Assembly (NCBI GenBank): GCA_002408065.1
Contig: DHQI01000007.1
Location: forward strand, 37,400-101,399
Reading direction: 5' to 3'
DNA length: 64,000 nt
Origin: Bacteroidales bacterium UBA5342
Lineage (GTDB): Bacteria > Bacteroidota > Bacteroidia > Bacteroidales > UBA5342
In this document: positions 54,360 to 63,465 of the stretch, one piece after another
How the letters are laid out: the number at the start of each line of letters is the position of its first letter
Position numbering within the stretch: the first letter of the stretch is position 1
Program-made: the position numbers and the translations under genes
Notes under the pieces: generated by a model
Told to the model about the DNA's origin: nothing
The model's database searches: none
What the model saw: the letters and a program-made list of their open reading frames with translations, nothing else

Positions 54360-55817
54360 ATGAGTAAAATGAGATCTTGTCTATTATTGATAGCTGCTCT
54401 GTTAGCTTTTAATGTCAGCAGTAAAACAAAAAAACCAATAAACGTCGTCATGATAGCCATAGACGATATGAATAACTGGGCAGGAGCCTGGGAAGGCAAA
54501 GCCATCACACCTAATATAGATCAACTGGCACAAGAGGGTACACAATTTAGAAATGCCCACTGTGTAGTACCTGCTTGTAACCCTTCGCGCGTAGCACTGC
54601 TAACAGGACAACGCCCCGAAACGACCGGACAATACGTTAACCCGGGTAACTTCCGCGACAAAGAAGGTGGAAAAGACCGTATCACCTTACCACAATTTTT
54701 AATGGCAAAAGGTTATGAAACCATAGAGGCTGGAAAAATATTTCACAAGCAAGCTGGTATGGCTAAAGAACCACATGAACAGTCGGACCCTATTTCTTGG
54801 ACTCTGCAATACAGAACACCTACCGGAACACCGGGACACGACCTGTATTTAGATGAAAACAAGCACGCCAAATGGCTGAAAGGCACCTCAGAACACGATG
54901 GCATGGAATATGGCTCATACCTTCGTAAATTTGCTGTTTGGGGGGCTATCCCGCAAAGCAAAGAAGAGTGTGGCGACTGGATGTCAGCTGATTTCTGTGC
55001 CAATTATTTACAAAAAGAGCACGACAAGCCATTTTTATTATCGTGTGGAATATTCCGTCCTCACTCACCACAATTGGCTCCTAAAGCGTATTTTGACATG
55101 TACCCACTGGATGAAATAGAGGTCCCTGAAGTAGCCGTAAATGATTTAAGTGATGTGCCAAATATTGCTAAAACAAACTTCTCCTCAGGACTGGCCCGTA
55201 AAGTAAAGAGCGATAGCTTAGAATGGAAAAAAGCCGTACAAGCCTACAAGGCCTGTATGACCTTTGCCGACGACTGTGTAGGTCATGTACTCAATAGCCT
55301 GGCCAATAGCAAATATGCCGAAAATACGATTGTCGTATTCTGGACCGACCACGGCTGGCAACTGGGACATAAAGATCGTTGGGAGAAATTCTCTCTTTGG
55401 AATCAAGCCACCAATGCACCAATGGTGATTCAGTTACCCCAACAAAAAGACGGAGGTAAAGTGATGGAACATGTCTCTTTCCTTGACATCTACCCTACTG
55501 TTGTAGAGCTTTTAGGGTATGATCAACCTGAGTTTCTCGAAGGGCATTCGTTGACACCACTTATCAAAAACCCCCAAAAAGAATGGCCACACCCTGCAGT
55601 CACCACTTATCAGGAAGGCAATGTGTCTGTAAAAATGGATAACTGGAACTACATTACCTATAAAAATGGGGCTGAAGAGCTTTATAATTTAGATACTGAT
55701 CCAAATGAGTTTAAAAATCTGGCTTCAGACAGTCAGTACAAAACTATTATTGAAGAGCTGAAACAGTATTTACCTGAAGTAAAACAAACCCAAAAGAAGT
55801 TTCAGCCCAAAGGGTAG
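54360..55817 (+). CDS. S1-type sulfatase (iduronate-2-sulfatase-like), secreted
   Basis: I start at ATG 54360 (MSKMRSCLLLIAA), giving 485 aa with a signal peptide to about residue 21; the frame is open from 54252 but that precedes the -7 element and lacks a leader. Core opening INVVMIAIDDMNNWAGAWEG (metal D35-D36), formylglycine site CNPSR (C73-R77), then GKIFHKQAG, SCGIFRPHSPQ and FWTDHGWQLGHKDRWEKFSLWN. It is the closest relative in the window of the 2341-3786 sulfatase and shares the C-terminal EELYNLDTDPNEFKNLA block. It heads a short plus operon with the small beta-helix gene. No lipobox is present. Confidence 0.93.
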   Translation: MSKMRSCLLLIAALLAFNVSSKTKKPINVVMIAIDDMNNWAGAWEGKAITPNIDQLAQEGTQFRNAHCVVPACNPSRVALLTGQRPETTGQYVNPGNFRDKEGGKDRITLPQFLMAKGYETIEAGKIFHKQAGMAKEPHEQSDPISWTLQYRTPTGTPGHDLYLDENKHAKWLKGTSEHDGMEYGSYLRKFAVWGAIPQSKEECGDWMSADFCANYLQKEHDKPFLLSCGIFRPHSPQLAPKAYFDMYPLDEIEVPEVAVNDLSDVPNIAKTNFSSGLARKVKSDSLEWKKAVQAYKACMTFADDCVGHVLNSLANSKYAENTIVVFWTDHGWQLGHKDRWEKFSLWNQATNAPMVIQLPQQKDGGKVMEHVSFLDIYPTVVELLGYDQPEFLEGHSLTPLIKNPQKEWPHPAVTTYQEGNVSVKMDNWNYITYKNGAEELYNLDTDPNEFKNLASDSQYKTIIEELKQYLPEVKQTQKKFQPKG

Positions 55818-55889
55818 CAAGATTTTAACAATTAAATATCGAAAGCTGCTCCATAATATAGTGGGGTGGCTTTTATTTTATTAGAAAAA

Positions 55890-56906
55890 ATGATACGAAA
55901 GATAATTTTAGCGGCATTAGCTGGCTTAAGCATGAGCCTGACAGCCCAATCAGTCGCAGATTTGGAGAAACACTATTCCGGACAAATCAACTGGGATAAA
56001 AACAATGCATCCCTAACCTTTGAGACAAGTGGCAGCATCGATTTTCCATGGAAAATGGGCAATGGCAAAAACCTGGAGCAAGATTGTAAAAACAATTATT
56101 GGAATGTTCCTACTGAGGTAAAAACAATTGTTATTGGTAAAAATGTAATAGTAACAGGCGCATTTCACACCTATGACGACATCCTCATAAAAGGGAAAGA
56201 TAGAAAAACATCAGTGATCTACGGCACCCCCATTCAGACCTGGACCGATGCCAACAACCCTTTAAAAGTAGACTTAAAAGAATGGTACTATTCACAAATT
56301 CAAGTATATGATGGCATCGCTAATATTGAAAACCTAACGATCAAAAACCCATTTTCTTATTTTGTCCGCGGTTTTGGCCCGGTTGTTAATATGAAGAGTT
56401 GTGACTTAATAGATGATCGCGACGGCCACCACAATCATAGCGATGGCTATTGTGGCGGAGATGGCTCTTTGGTAGAAGATTGCTATTTCGAATGTGGCGA
56501 TGATGTGTTTAAAGCTTATTTTGATTATACCGTCCGTAATTGCACTATCAAAATGATTACCAATTCAGTTCCCATCCAGTTGGGCTGGGGCAACTATCCC
56601 AACGGCACAGTTTGCAACTTCGAAAACATCACCATCTTTGGCAATTCAGGGCGACAGGCTTCTGACAACGCTGTGATATGCGGACGAAATGGCAAATACA
56701 AGGTGACTATTAATATCGACGGTCTGGAAGTGAATAACCCCAATGCCGTTTTCGTTAAACTCTTTAAAAAGCATATGCAGCTTGATGGTGAGATCAAGAA
56801 TGCCACGGTAAATGTAAAAAAGTATTACGGACGAAATAAAGGAGTGGATAACCTACTGATTTGTGGCGATAAAATCAGAAAAAACGCATTCGATTGCAAG
56901 GATTAA
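55890..56906 (+). CDS. Single-domain beta-helix glycosidase (GH49-like)
   Basis: Start at 55890 (MIRKIILAAL), giving 338 aa with signal peptide 1-20; the frame opens 8 codons earlier without a leader. Nearly the whole mature protein is a right-handed beta-helix. The active-site zone shows NHSDG (182-186), Asp pair 204-205 in ECGDDVFKAYF and SVPIQLGWGN (226-235). The order NxxDG, DD-x-x-K, then P-I-Q-x-G-W is the pattern I associate with GH49. It lacks the N-terminal sandwich of the longer enzymes. It shares the YWNVPTEVKTIVIG, DDILIKGKDR and LGWG segments with the 57083-58549 protein, which is convergent with it. It is 72 bp downstream of the sulfatase gene, probably cotranscribed. Confidence 0.75.
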   Translation: MIRKIILAALAGLSMSLTAQSVADLEKHYSGQINWDKNNASLTFETSGSIDFPWKMGNGKNLEQDCKNNYWNVPTEVKTIVIGKNVIVTGAFHTYDDILIKGKDRKTSVIYGTPIQTWTDANNPLKVDLKEWYYSQIQVYDGIANIENLTIKNPFSYFVRGFGPVVNMKSCDLIDDRDGHHNHSDGYCGGDGSLVEDCYFECGDDVFKAYFDYTVRNCTIKMITNSVPIQLGWGNYPNGTVCNFENITIFGNSGRQASDNAVICGRNGKYKVTINIDGLEVNNPNAVFVKLFKKHMQLDGEIKNATVNVKKYYGRNKGVDNLLICGDKIRKNAFDCKD

Positions 56907-56962
56907 TGCTTTAGCGTAATACTGGCATAGTCTGGATTTAACTCAACTCAGGCTAAAAGAAA

Positions 56963-56994
56963 AAAGGGAAGAACAATTACAACATCTTCCCTTT
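56963..56994. terminator. Hairpin terminator between convergent beta-helix genes
   Basis: Perfect arms AAAGGGAAGA (56963-56972) and TCTTCCCTTT (56985-56994). The better T-run is on the minus side (after reading from 57083), so it probably serves the minus operon; it could also stop the plus transcript. Confidence 0.7.
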
Positions 56995-57037
56995 CCCCCA
57001 AGTTTAAAACTAATAAACCAGTTTTAATATTACTTAT

Positions 57038-57075
57038 AACCTGAGTTCGGTATAAGCTTATCCCGAACTCAGGTT
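57038..57075. terminator. Second hairpin, 13-bp perfect stem
   Basis: AACCTGAGTTCGG (57038-57050) and CCGAACTCAGGTT (57063-57075), immediately after the stop of the 57083-58549 gene. No clear T-run on either side, so it may be a transcript-stabilising hairpin rather than a terminator. Confidence 0.5.
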
Positions 57076-57082
57076 TAGATTT

Positions 57083-58549
57083 CTAAAACGGAGCGCCGCT
57101 AGCTATACCACCGGAGGTATGACATTCAAGTGTAGCCCCTAAATTTGATGCCCCGCAAACATTTCTCAACACCACTTCACCTAGCCCCATTACACCGGCT
57201 GGAGCACGCATCGAGACAGGTGCTTCTTGACTATTATCAATGGTCAGTTTAGCACCTTCTGACTTTAACCACACCAAGGGTAATGGATCACCTGTTCTAA
57301 TCGTTAATCCAGAGCGTACAGATACCAAGTCTACCGCCAAACCTTTGCCTTCAAGGGTTAATGTAGCATCAACATTGCCTGATGTTAAAGACGCTGAAAT
57401 AGCCGCTAAGTTATGCTTGGTTGGCCCATCTGGCGCCGATATTATTTTTACATTATCAATCGTATGCTGTGTTGCACTTTTAGCCCCCCAACCTAACTGT
57501 AAAGGAGCTCCATTAGCATTGTGCACTATGGTCACATTCTTAAGCGTTGTATTGCGATATAGCTTAACCCCATCATCCCAAGTATCGATCTTCGTATTTG
57601 AAATAACGGTACCTGCCCCACCACCAATACCATCACTGTTCGACTTGTAGTCACTGCCTTCGCGCGTATTGATAATATGTACATTATCCACCATCAACTT
57701 CTGATCAAAAGTAGTGATAGCATAAGCCCTAGGGTTTTCTATCGTCAGGTTTTTTATTGTAAATACCGCACTTTTATTGGCCTCTGTACGATGATGTGAG
57801 ATAGCGCCATAGTTCCACTTTTCACAATCGTGTGCCCTATCATCTCCCAATCGACTCCCGCATGATGAATTATTAACACCATCAGGTCCAAGCGCCCAGT
57901 TTTTGGTATCTGTACCAAAGATACGACTTGTAGAACGATCAAGGCCTTCAATCACCACATCATCGCGAAAGCGAAACCCGCCAGTAATGGTGACATTCGC
58001 TTCAATAATGATCTTTTTAACCACCGTAGGCACTTCCCAATAAAAACCTTCAAGGTCGTTATCTACATCAACATTAGCACTAAAAGTCACGCTTTTGAGA
58101 AAGACAAATATGCCATTGGCCGCATCCCAATCCACACTTTCGCCATCGGTGATGCCTTCCGGCAGATCCAAACCTTCAGGAACCGCTTGAGAGTAGTTTA
58201 GTACTACTTCTTCAGAGAAAGCACTTTCATTGCCTGCTGCATCTATAGCCGTTACGGCAAAACGGTATTCTGCCACCTCGCCTATGCCTTCTACTTTGGC
58301 ATAAGTTAAGGTGTTCAGGACACCTGTTCTTTCCCCATTAACATAGACATAATAGCCTTTTACCCCAACATTGTCGGTACTAGGTACCCAGGTAAGGGTC
58401 AGCCAATCACTTTGCTGTGTATCTATCGTTAATTGTGTAGGTGCACTCGGTGCAACATCATCTTGTACTTCTGTAGCAGAATCCTCTTCGCACGATATAG
58501 CCATCAGTAAAATAAAAAGTAACAGTAAGCCTCTTCTTATCGTTTTCAT
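57083..58549 (-). CDS. Beta-helix glycosidase lipoprotein with FN3 domain (GH49-like)
   Basis: 488 aa; lipobox LMAISC (C20). Fibronectin III (about 33-120, PSAPTQLTID and LTWVPSTDNVGVKGYYVY), then a right-handed beta-helix (140-485). Active-site zone: NSDG (304-307), Asp pair 325-326 in DTWDDGVKLYR and GAPLQLGWG (347-355). Related to the 55890-56906 protein, but with an inserted Cys-containing loop (SSCGSRLGDDRAHDCEKWNYG, about 227-247). It is the last gene of the minus operon that starts at 62989. As a lipoprotein it would work at the cell surface or in the periplasm on imported oligosaccharides. The exact family is not certain. Confidence 0.75.
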   Translation of the reverse strand: MKTIRRGLLLLFILLMAISCEEDSATEVQDDVAPSAPTQLTIDTQQSDWLTLTWVPSTDNVGVKGYYVYVNGERTGVLNTLTYAKVEGIGEVAEYRFAVTAIDAAGNESAFSEEVVLNYSQAVPEGLDLPEGITDGESVDWDAANGIFVFLKSVTFSANVDVDNDLEGFYWEVPTVVKKIIIEANVTITGGFRFRDDVVIEGLDRSTSRIFGTDTKNWALGPDGVNNSSCGSRLGDDRAHDCEKWNYGAISHHRTEANKSAVFTIKNLTIENPRAYAITTFDQKLMVDNVHIINTREGSDYKSNSDGIGGGAGTVISNTKIDTWDDGVKLYRNTTLKNVTIVHNANGAPLQLGWGAKSATQHTIDNVKIISAPDGPTKHNLAAISASLTSGNVDATLTLEGKGLAVDLVSVRSGLTIRTGDPLPLVWLKSEGAKLTIDNSQEAPVSMRAPAGVMGLGEVVLRNVCGASNLGATLECHTSGGIASGAPF

Positions 58550-58624
58550 CTCATCTCCTTTTTTGTGTACTAAACAAGTCTCTATTCAGTTAATTTCTCT
58601 CCAAACAACCAGATGCACTGACTA

Positions 58625-59938
58625 TTAACATTTCAACAGTCGCACTCCATGGGCATTGATTTCTAATGAAGTTTGAGCACTAAGCTCATCTTTGCTCCAT
58701 AAGTCTTTAGCCGTATCCACACTTTTACCCACATATTTTTCCGCCTCCAGATCAAAAATCATCGGCTCGTCTGTAATATTAAAAATAGCAATATACCGGA
58801 CATCTGACTGACTGTCCTCTGCCGTCCAAACAATACATTTATCATCTTTAAACGCTTGTTTGTTGTTACAAGAATTACGGTTGATTTCCAGAGCTTCTGC
58901 ATTGGTCAGCAAGCCAATGGTAAAAGCGTCACATTGGGGCAGGTTGCCACCAAACATCAATGGAGAACGAAACATACACCACAAACTAATAAGTGTTGTC
59001 TGTTCATCTTTGGTAAAATTTGTATTACGCTCCTGTCCGCCTGACTCACCACGTGGCATATAACCCAATGGCAGCATATCAGCATCCGGCCAATGCCCTT
59101 CTTTTATAAAAGGCGCCCAAGTGGCACAACGCTCCATCTGTTTCTTTAAGGAACCCCATTCATCCCAGAAGTCAGCTGAGATACGCCAAAGGTTAGCGTG
59201 CTTACGCAAATGGTTAATTATCGTCGTTTCAGGTCCTCCCGGTGAGATACTTAACACCATCGGACGACCACAGTTGCTTATGGACTGGTGTATCCCTTCA
59301 ATGTCATCAATACGATAAGGAGATCCGGTACCTGTAGGAGATCCGTCGCTATTATTCACTTCATGCCAAGCATTAAGGTCATCAGCTTTGATGTAATCAA
59401 CCCCCCAACTTGCATACAATTCAAAAATAGAGTCATAGTATGACTGCGCTCCGCCTTCTGCAAAATTTAGCGTACGCAAACTGTTGTACCAAGGGCAACG
59501 TTCACGGTCATAGGAGATTTGATCTGCCGTAAGTGCTGTTCCTTTTACGGGGCTCTTGGCCTCTACTGCCTGTACTGGAATACCACGCATAATGTGTATG
59601 CCAAATTTCAATCCCAAACTGTGAACATAATCAGCCAAAGGCTTAAACCCAGCCCCATTGGCTGACGAAGGAAATTTCTCAGGATCAGGAATCAAACGGC
59701 CGTACTCATCTATTAATTGAGGAATATTATCATTTTTATAATTCGTATGGTCAGCCCCAGGAGCAAACCAAGCCAAATCAACAACAATATATTCCCAACC
59801 AAATTCTTTTAGATTCTTAGCTACAAAATCAGCATTTTGCCTCACCTCATCCTCGGTCACACTAACGCTGAAACAGTCCCAGCTATTCCAGCCCATCGGA
59901 GGCCTTTTAGCCCACTCACTTATATTTACTTTACTCAT
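58625..59938 (-). CDS. GH27 glycosidase, cytoplasmic
   Basis: 437 aa with no signal peptide: it begins MSKVNISEWAKRPPMGWNSWD directly with the barrel. Nucleophile Asp in VDYIKADDLNAW (D186) and acid/base Asp in WRISADFWDEW (D256); also GIHIMRGIP, GHWPDADMLPLG and RSPLMFGGNLP. A C-terminal beta-sandwich (about 350-437) ends HGVRLLKC. Similar in the barrel to the secreted GH27 at 52063, but without its extra binding domain. Its ATG directly follows the TAA stop of the SSS transporter gene (TAAATG), so the two are translationally coupled. This points to hydrolysis of a disaccharide or glycoside imported by that transporter. Confidence 0.9.
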   Translation of the reverse strand: MSKVNISEWAKRPPMGWNSWDCFSVSVTEDEVRQNADFVAKNLKEFGWEYIVVDLAWFAPGADHTNYKNDNIPQLIDEYGRLIPDPEKFPSSANGAGFKPLADYVHSLGLKFGIHIMRGIPVQAVEAKSPVKGTALTADQISYDRERCPWYNSLRTLNFAEGGAQSYYDSIFELYASWGVDYIKADDLNAWHEVNNSDGSPTGTGSPYRIDDIEGIHQSISNCGRPMVLSISPGGPETTIINHLRKHANLWRISADFWDEWGSLKKQMERCATWAPFIKEGHWPDADMLPLGYMPRGESGGQERNTNFTKDEQTTLISLWCMFRSPLMFGGNLPQCDAFTIGLLTNAEALEINRNSCNNKQAFKDDKCIVWTAEDSQSDVRYIAIFNITDEPMIFDLEAEKYVGKSVDTAKDLWSKDELSAQTSLEINAHGVRLLKC

Positions 59939-61741
59939 TTATACTCCAATTGAAAATACTATAACAAAAACAATCATTAAAACGAAACACAAGGTCCACC
60001 AGAAAGTAACACCTGAATACCATTTATCGCCAAGACCTTCTTTAAAGATACCACTCATCTTTTTAAAGTTAAAGGCCAAACCATCCGATACTTTTTCTGC
60101 TGCAGGTGGTGGTGTGATAAATGCAGAAATACTCGTTACAATCATACAAAAAGCCCACACAATTAAGCCTTGATTTGCAAATGGCTTAATAAAAGCTGCA
60201 AATGCAGTTGTTGATTCTTTCAAAGCCACCAACTCGAGATATTTTAATATCCCAGCTAAGGCAAAACCAGCGATAACTGCAATCAGCACATCCTTACCAT
60301 TCACTCTGCGCCAAAGCATACCTATCAAAAAGATGGCTGAAAATGGAGGAGCAATAAACGTATACATCGTTTGTATGTATACAAAAATATTAATCTTTGT
60401 CTCAGCCAAAACCACTGCAAGTAAGATGGAAATAACGAGAATAATGGTACCAGAAAGCTTACCGACTGTTATTTCACGTTTGTCACCTGCATTTTTATTA
60501 ATGTACTCTTTGTACAAGTCAATAGTAAAAATCGTAGATGTGGAGTTCAGTACCGAACTTACAGTACTTTGAATAGCACCAAACAAAGCGGCTAATAAAA
60601 AACCCACCAAAAATACAGGTACTAACTTATCAATCATTAAGATGTAAGTTTTATTAGCCTCCTCGCTCATCGTAGCCCACGAGCTACTGAAAAGAAAATC
60701 AGGTTCCATCGCAAAATATATCAGCCCGGGAACCACAACAATAAAAGGTAACAAGAGCTTCAGAAAAGCCGCAAAAGTCATCCCCATACGGGCGTGATAC
60801 ATATTTTTAGCCGCAAATACCTTTTGTATCATATGCTGATTAATAACGGTGTACCACAGCCCGATATAAAAGAACGAAAAGACCCAGTGTGTCCAAGGCG
60901 TTGTAGCGTGATTAACGGGCTGTAATACAGACAAACGGTTATAGCCATCGCCCGCAGATGAGCCGTTCAGAATGTTGACCACATTATTATTAATCCATTC
61001 TTTTGCCCAACCAGTATTTCCTCGGTTTACTTCCAGCATCTTGCTAAAGCCTGCCACAACACCTTCACCATCGCCAAGCCACGTAAGGCCAAGAAAAGTC
61101 ACCGTTAAACCACCAGCTACCATAATCACAATCGTCAACACATCCATCCAGGCAACGGATTTCAGTCCACCCCAAATAGCCCAAACACCAGCTGCCAAAG
61201 CAATGAGAACTATTGAGAAATACAAACCCCAATTCATAGCATCGCCCGAAGCAATCAGTCCGGTATCCAGTCCGAAAAGTTTATTGAAACCAAGGGCTTC
61301 TTCCACAATAAGACCTCCGCCATAAATAACAGGAGCCATAAATGCCGAGATATTAGCTATTATAGTGATAACGGCAAAAATAATCCGCATCTCTTTGTTA
61401 AACCGCTTTTCTAGAAACTCTGGTGTCGTATATACTTTTGAAGACAAGAGGAAAGGAATAAAAATCCAAATTAGGAAGGTAAAGGCAATCACGGCACTCC
61501 ATTCGGGCGTAGCCACCACAATACCGTATAATACCGCTGCACCTATCATTCCCAGAAAATGCTCGGTACTGATGTTTGCAGCTATATATGAACTTCCCAC
61601 CACATACCAAGGCAAGGTATTTCCAGCCAAAAAATAATCAGAGGCGGCATTTTTTTTACTCCTCCCCGCAAACCATCCTATAACACTCAACAGTATAAAA
61701 TACAAGAAGAATGCTGTGAAATCTAACCAATGTAAATTCAT
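59939..61741 (-). CDS. Sodium/solute symporter (SSS family), sugar-type
   Basis: 600 aa, with about 13-15 hydrophobic helices along its length. Typical SSS (SGLT-like) motifs: FFLYFILLSVIGWFAGRSKK, DYFLAGNTLPWYVVGSSYIAANIS near the N-terminus, VYTTPEFLEKRF, VWAIWGGLKSVAWMD and FGAIQSTVSSVLNSTSTIFTIDLYKEY. The family couples inward sodium flow to uptake of sugars and other small solutes at the inner membrane. It sits between the putative glycosidase lipoprotein (24 bp upstream) and the cytoplasmic GH27 (0 bp downstream), which implies that its cargo is the GH27 substrate or product. No SusC/SusD pair is near, so this is one of two importers seen in the window. Confidence 0.93.
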   Translation of the reverse strand: MNLHWLDFTAFFLYFILLSVIGWFAGRSKKNAASDYFLAGNTLPWYVVGSSYIAANISTEHFLGMIGAAVLYGIVVATPEWSAVIAFTFLIWIFIPFLLSSKVYTTPEFLEKRFNKEMRIIFAVITIIANISAFMAPVIYGGGLIVEEALGFNKLFGLDTGLIASGDAMNWGLYFSIVLIALAAGVWAIWGGLKSVAWMDVLTIVIMVAGGLTVTFLGLTWLGDGEGVVAGFSKMLEVNRGNTGWAKEWINNNVVNILNGSSAGDGYNRLSVLQPVNHATTPWTHWVFSFFYIGLWYTVINQHMIQKVFAAKNMYHARMGMTFAAFLKLLLPFIVVVPGLIYFAMEPDFLFSSSWATMSEEANKTYILMIDKLVPVFLVGFLLAALFGAIQSTVSSVLNSTSTIFTIDLYKEYINKNAGDKREITVGKLSGTIILVISILLAVVLAETKINIFVYIQTMYTFIAPPFSAIFLIGMLWRRVNGKDVLIAVIAGFALAGILKYLELVALKESTTAFAAFIKPFANQGLIVWAFCMIVTSISAFITPPPAAEKVSDGLAFNFKKMSGIFKEGLGDKWYSGVTFWWTLCFVLMIVFVIVFSIGV

Positions 61742-61765
61742 TATATTTTTTTTACTTTTTATTCA

Positions 61766-62989
61766 TTAATAAAAGATATCGCCATCGCGACCCTTTACCG
61801 CAAATTCTTTTCCCTTTGTGCCATCAGAAAGCCTTGTGCGCTCTGTGTCAAATTTGACTGTGAGCGTAGGATTACCATAATGATTATACACCACTACTCC
61901 ATTTTCATACTCGCGCATAGCAAGTCCATCTTTACGTTCCACTCGTTGTGCTAAGGGTTTACCAAGGTCATAATCCCATTCTTTATACCAGTCGTGATAA
62001 TGATCCGGTGTTTTAAGCGGGTTAGGATCGGCATATAAAACATAACCATCAGAATACACTAAACCTAAAGTAGTAGTAGCGCGCATGCGTGACTGATCAT
62101 CACGGTTCCCCCATACTTCCAAACAGTTGACATGTGGTTCCTGAAAATTATTCTCGAAATAGACTAAAGCATCACGCACCTTATCCCAATTACGTTTGTT
62201 CACATCCTCTTTACCATATAGCACTAAATCCTCTACAGGCAAACTCAAACTATCGATAGGGTTCAGCTCCATAAAAGAGCCATTAATATAGTCTTTAAAC
62301 ATCTCACCGTCGTGAATATCATCGTGTATGTTGACAATTATCAACTTATCTGATCCAATGGCCTTGCGTACTTTTTTCACAATTTCCAGATGTCCACTCC
62401 AGTCGAGCATAATACCATCATAAACCCCTGACTCTACTGCCAATTGACATTGACGGGCTACATTATCCTGGAATTCAGAATTTTCATAATTAAGCATTAA
62501 GAATGGCTCCCAGCCTCCCAGCCAGCCTTTTACAATTTCACCATTATCATCGCGCAACCACCATTCGCTATCTTCAGGTAGAAATGACTGCGGAGCATCG
62601 CGCCATCGCACTTCAAAAAGACAAACCATATTCGGGTTGGCTTCCAATAACGCTTTTTTATTGCGCTTTGCTCTTTTTAATGAAGCATCAGTAAACGATG
62701 TTGCCAAACCATTATTTTCATGGTCCCACTCAAGGCCCAACACCAAATCAACTCCTTCGCCCAGTTGACTCAAAGGCTCCTCCCACATTAAATCGTGCAT
62801 AGCAGATACCTGTATGCGTTGCTCTTCGGTAGTAGTAGGATAAAGCTCAGGCATATCCACCGAATACCACGCCTGAAAAACGGACGGATATGTTCTTGAA
62901 TCCACTCTATTAACTACCGTTCGTTGCGGCTTCTGACATGAACTTATGAGAAATACAATTCCCATAAGAAAACAACTTGCTATCTTCAT
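61766..62989 (-). CDS. Putative TIM-barrel glycosidase lipoprotein
   Basis: 407 aa; lipobox FLISSC (C18). The mature protein has strand-ending motifs typical of a TIM barrel: PSVFQAWYSVDMPELY, DLVLGLEWDHENNG, MVCLFEVRWRDAP, VYDGIMLDWSGH (about 189-200), LIIVNIHDD and CLEVWGNRDD. A small C-terminal beta domain (about 345-407) ends GRDGDIFY. The pattern fits the uncharacterised putative glycosidase groups (GHL type); the Asp in IMLDW is a candidate catalytic residue. I do not recognise a CAZy family. It is the first gene of the SSS-GH27-beta-helix operon, downstream of two TGTACA pairs. Confidence 0.65.
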   Translation of the reverse strand: MKIASCFLMGIVFLISSCQKPQRTVVNRVDSRTYPSVFQAWYSVDMPELYPTTTEEQRIQVSAMHDLMWEEPLSQLGEGVDLVLGLEWDHENNGLATSFTDASLKRAKRNKKALLEANPNMVCLFEVRWRDAPQSFLPEDSEWWLRDDNGEIVKGWLGGWEPFLMLNYENSEFQDNVARQCQLAVESGVYDGIMLDWSGHLEIVKKVRKAIGSDKLIIVNIHDDIHDGEMFKDYINGSFMELNPIDSLSLPVEDLVLYGKEDVNKRNWDKVRDALVYFENNFQEPHVNCLEVWGNRDDQSRMRATTTLGLVYSDGYVLYADPNPLKTPDHYHDWYKEWDYDLGKPLAQRVERKDGLAMREYENGVVVYNHYGNPTLTVKFDTERTRLSDGTKGKEFAVKGRDGDIFY

Positions 62990-63465
62990 ATTCTTATATA
63001 GTTTTCAATAATTAGTACTACAAAGAACTATAGTTTGGCAGAAACAGGCTTTGCTTGCTGTACAAAGGTGAGGTTGGATTGTACAAATTCAGTAATCAAA
63101 CCTGCTTCTTCTGTGTTAAAAATACATAAGCTAATGCAAGTGTACAAAAGGACAAGGGATATGTACATCTATCGACTTTCAATTACCCCTTAATTCAAAA
63201 AAAGTAGTTTTAGAAAAAGTCCCAGTTTTATGCTAAGCCTATACTCTCTCTAGCATTAAGCACCTAATAGACACTAAAACTCGCTATAAAATCAACATAT
63301 TTCCTCCTAAAAGCACGATTTGTACATATCCCCCACTCTTTTTTTTCGTTAATTTGCAAGCATTAATAAAATCAACACAATTAAAAAGTTCAAATCTAAA
63401 CACTAAAATTCCATAATAGTCAAACCCGGACTTTGAACTTTTAAACTCAAAAAACTTTTAAACCT
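62990..63465. promoter_or_regulatory. Divergent control region with two exact TGTACA pairs
   Basis: No gene. TGTACA at 63059/63080 and at 63141/63162: both pairs start exactly 21 bp apart. A further single TGTACA lies at 63321, about 145 bp before the MFS start. The first pair is 70-96 bp upstream of the 62989 start. A TTAATTTG element (63349-63356) resembles the -7 consensus for the plus gene. This is the densest set of the motif in the window and would serve both the SSS operon and the MFS gene. Confidence 0.6.

Noticed and set aside
55890..56906. Pectate lyase (PL1/PL3) assignment for the small beta-helix protein
   Set aside because: The pectate-lyase calcium-site and WiDH motifs are absent; the N-x-x-D-G, DD and QLGWG order fits GH49-like enzymes better.
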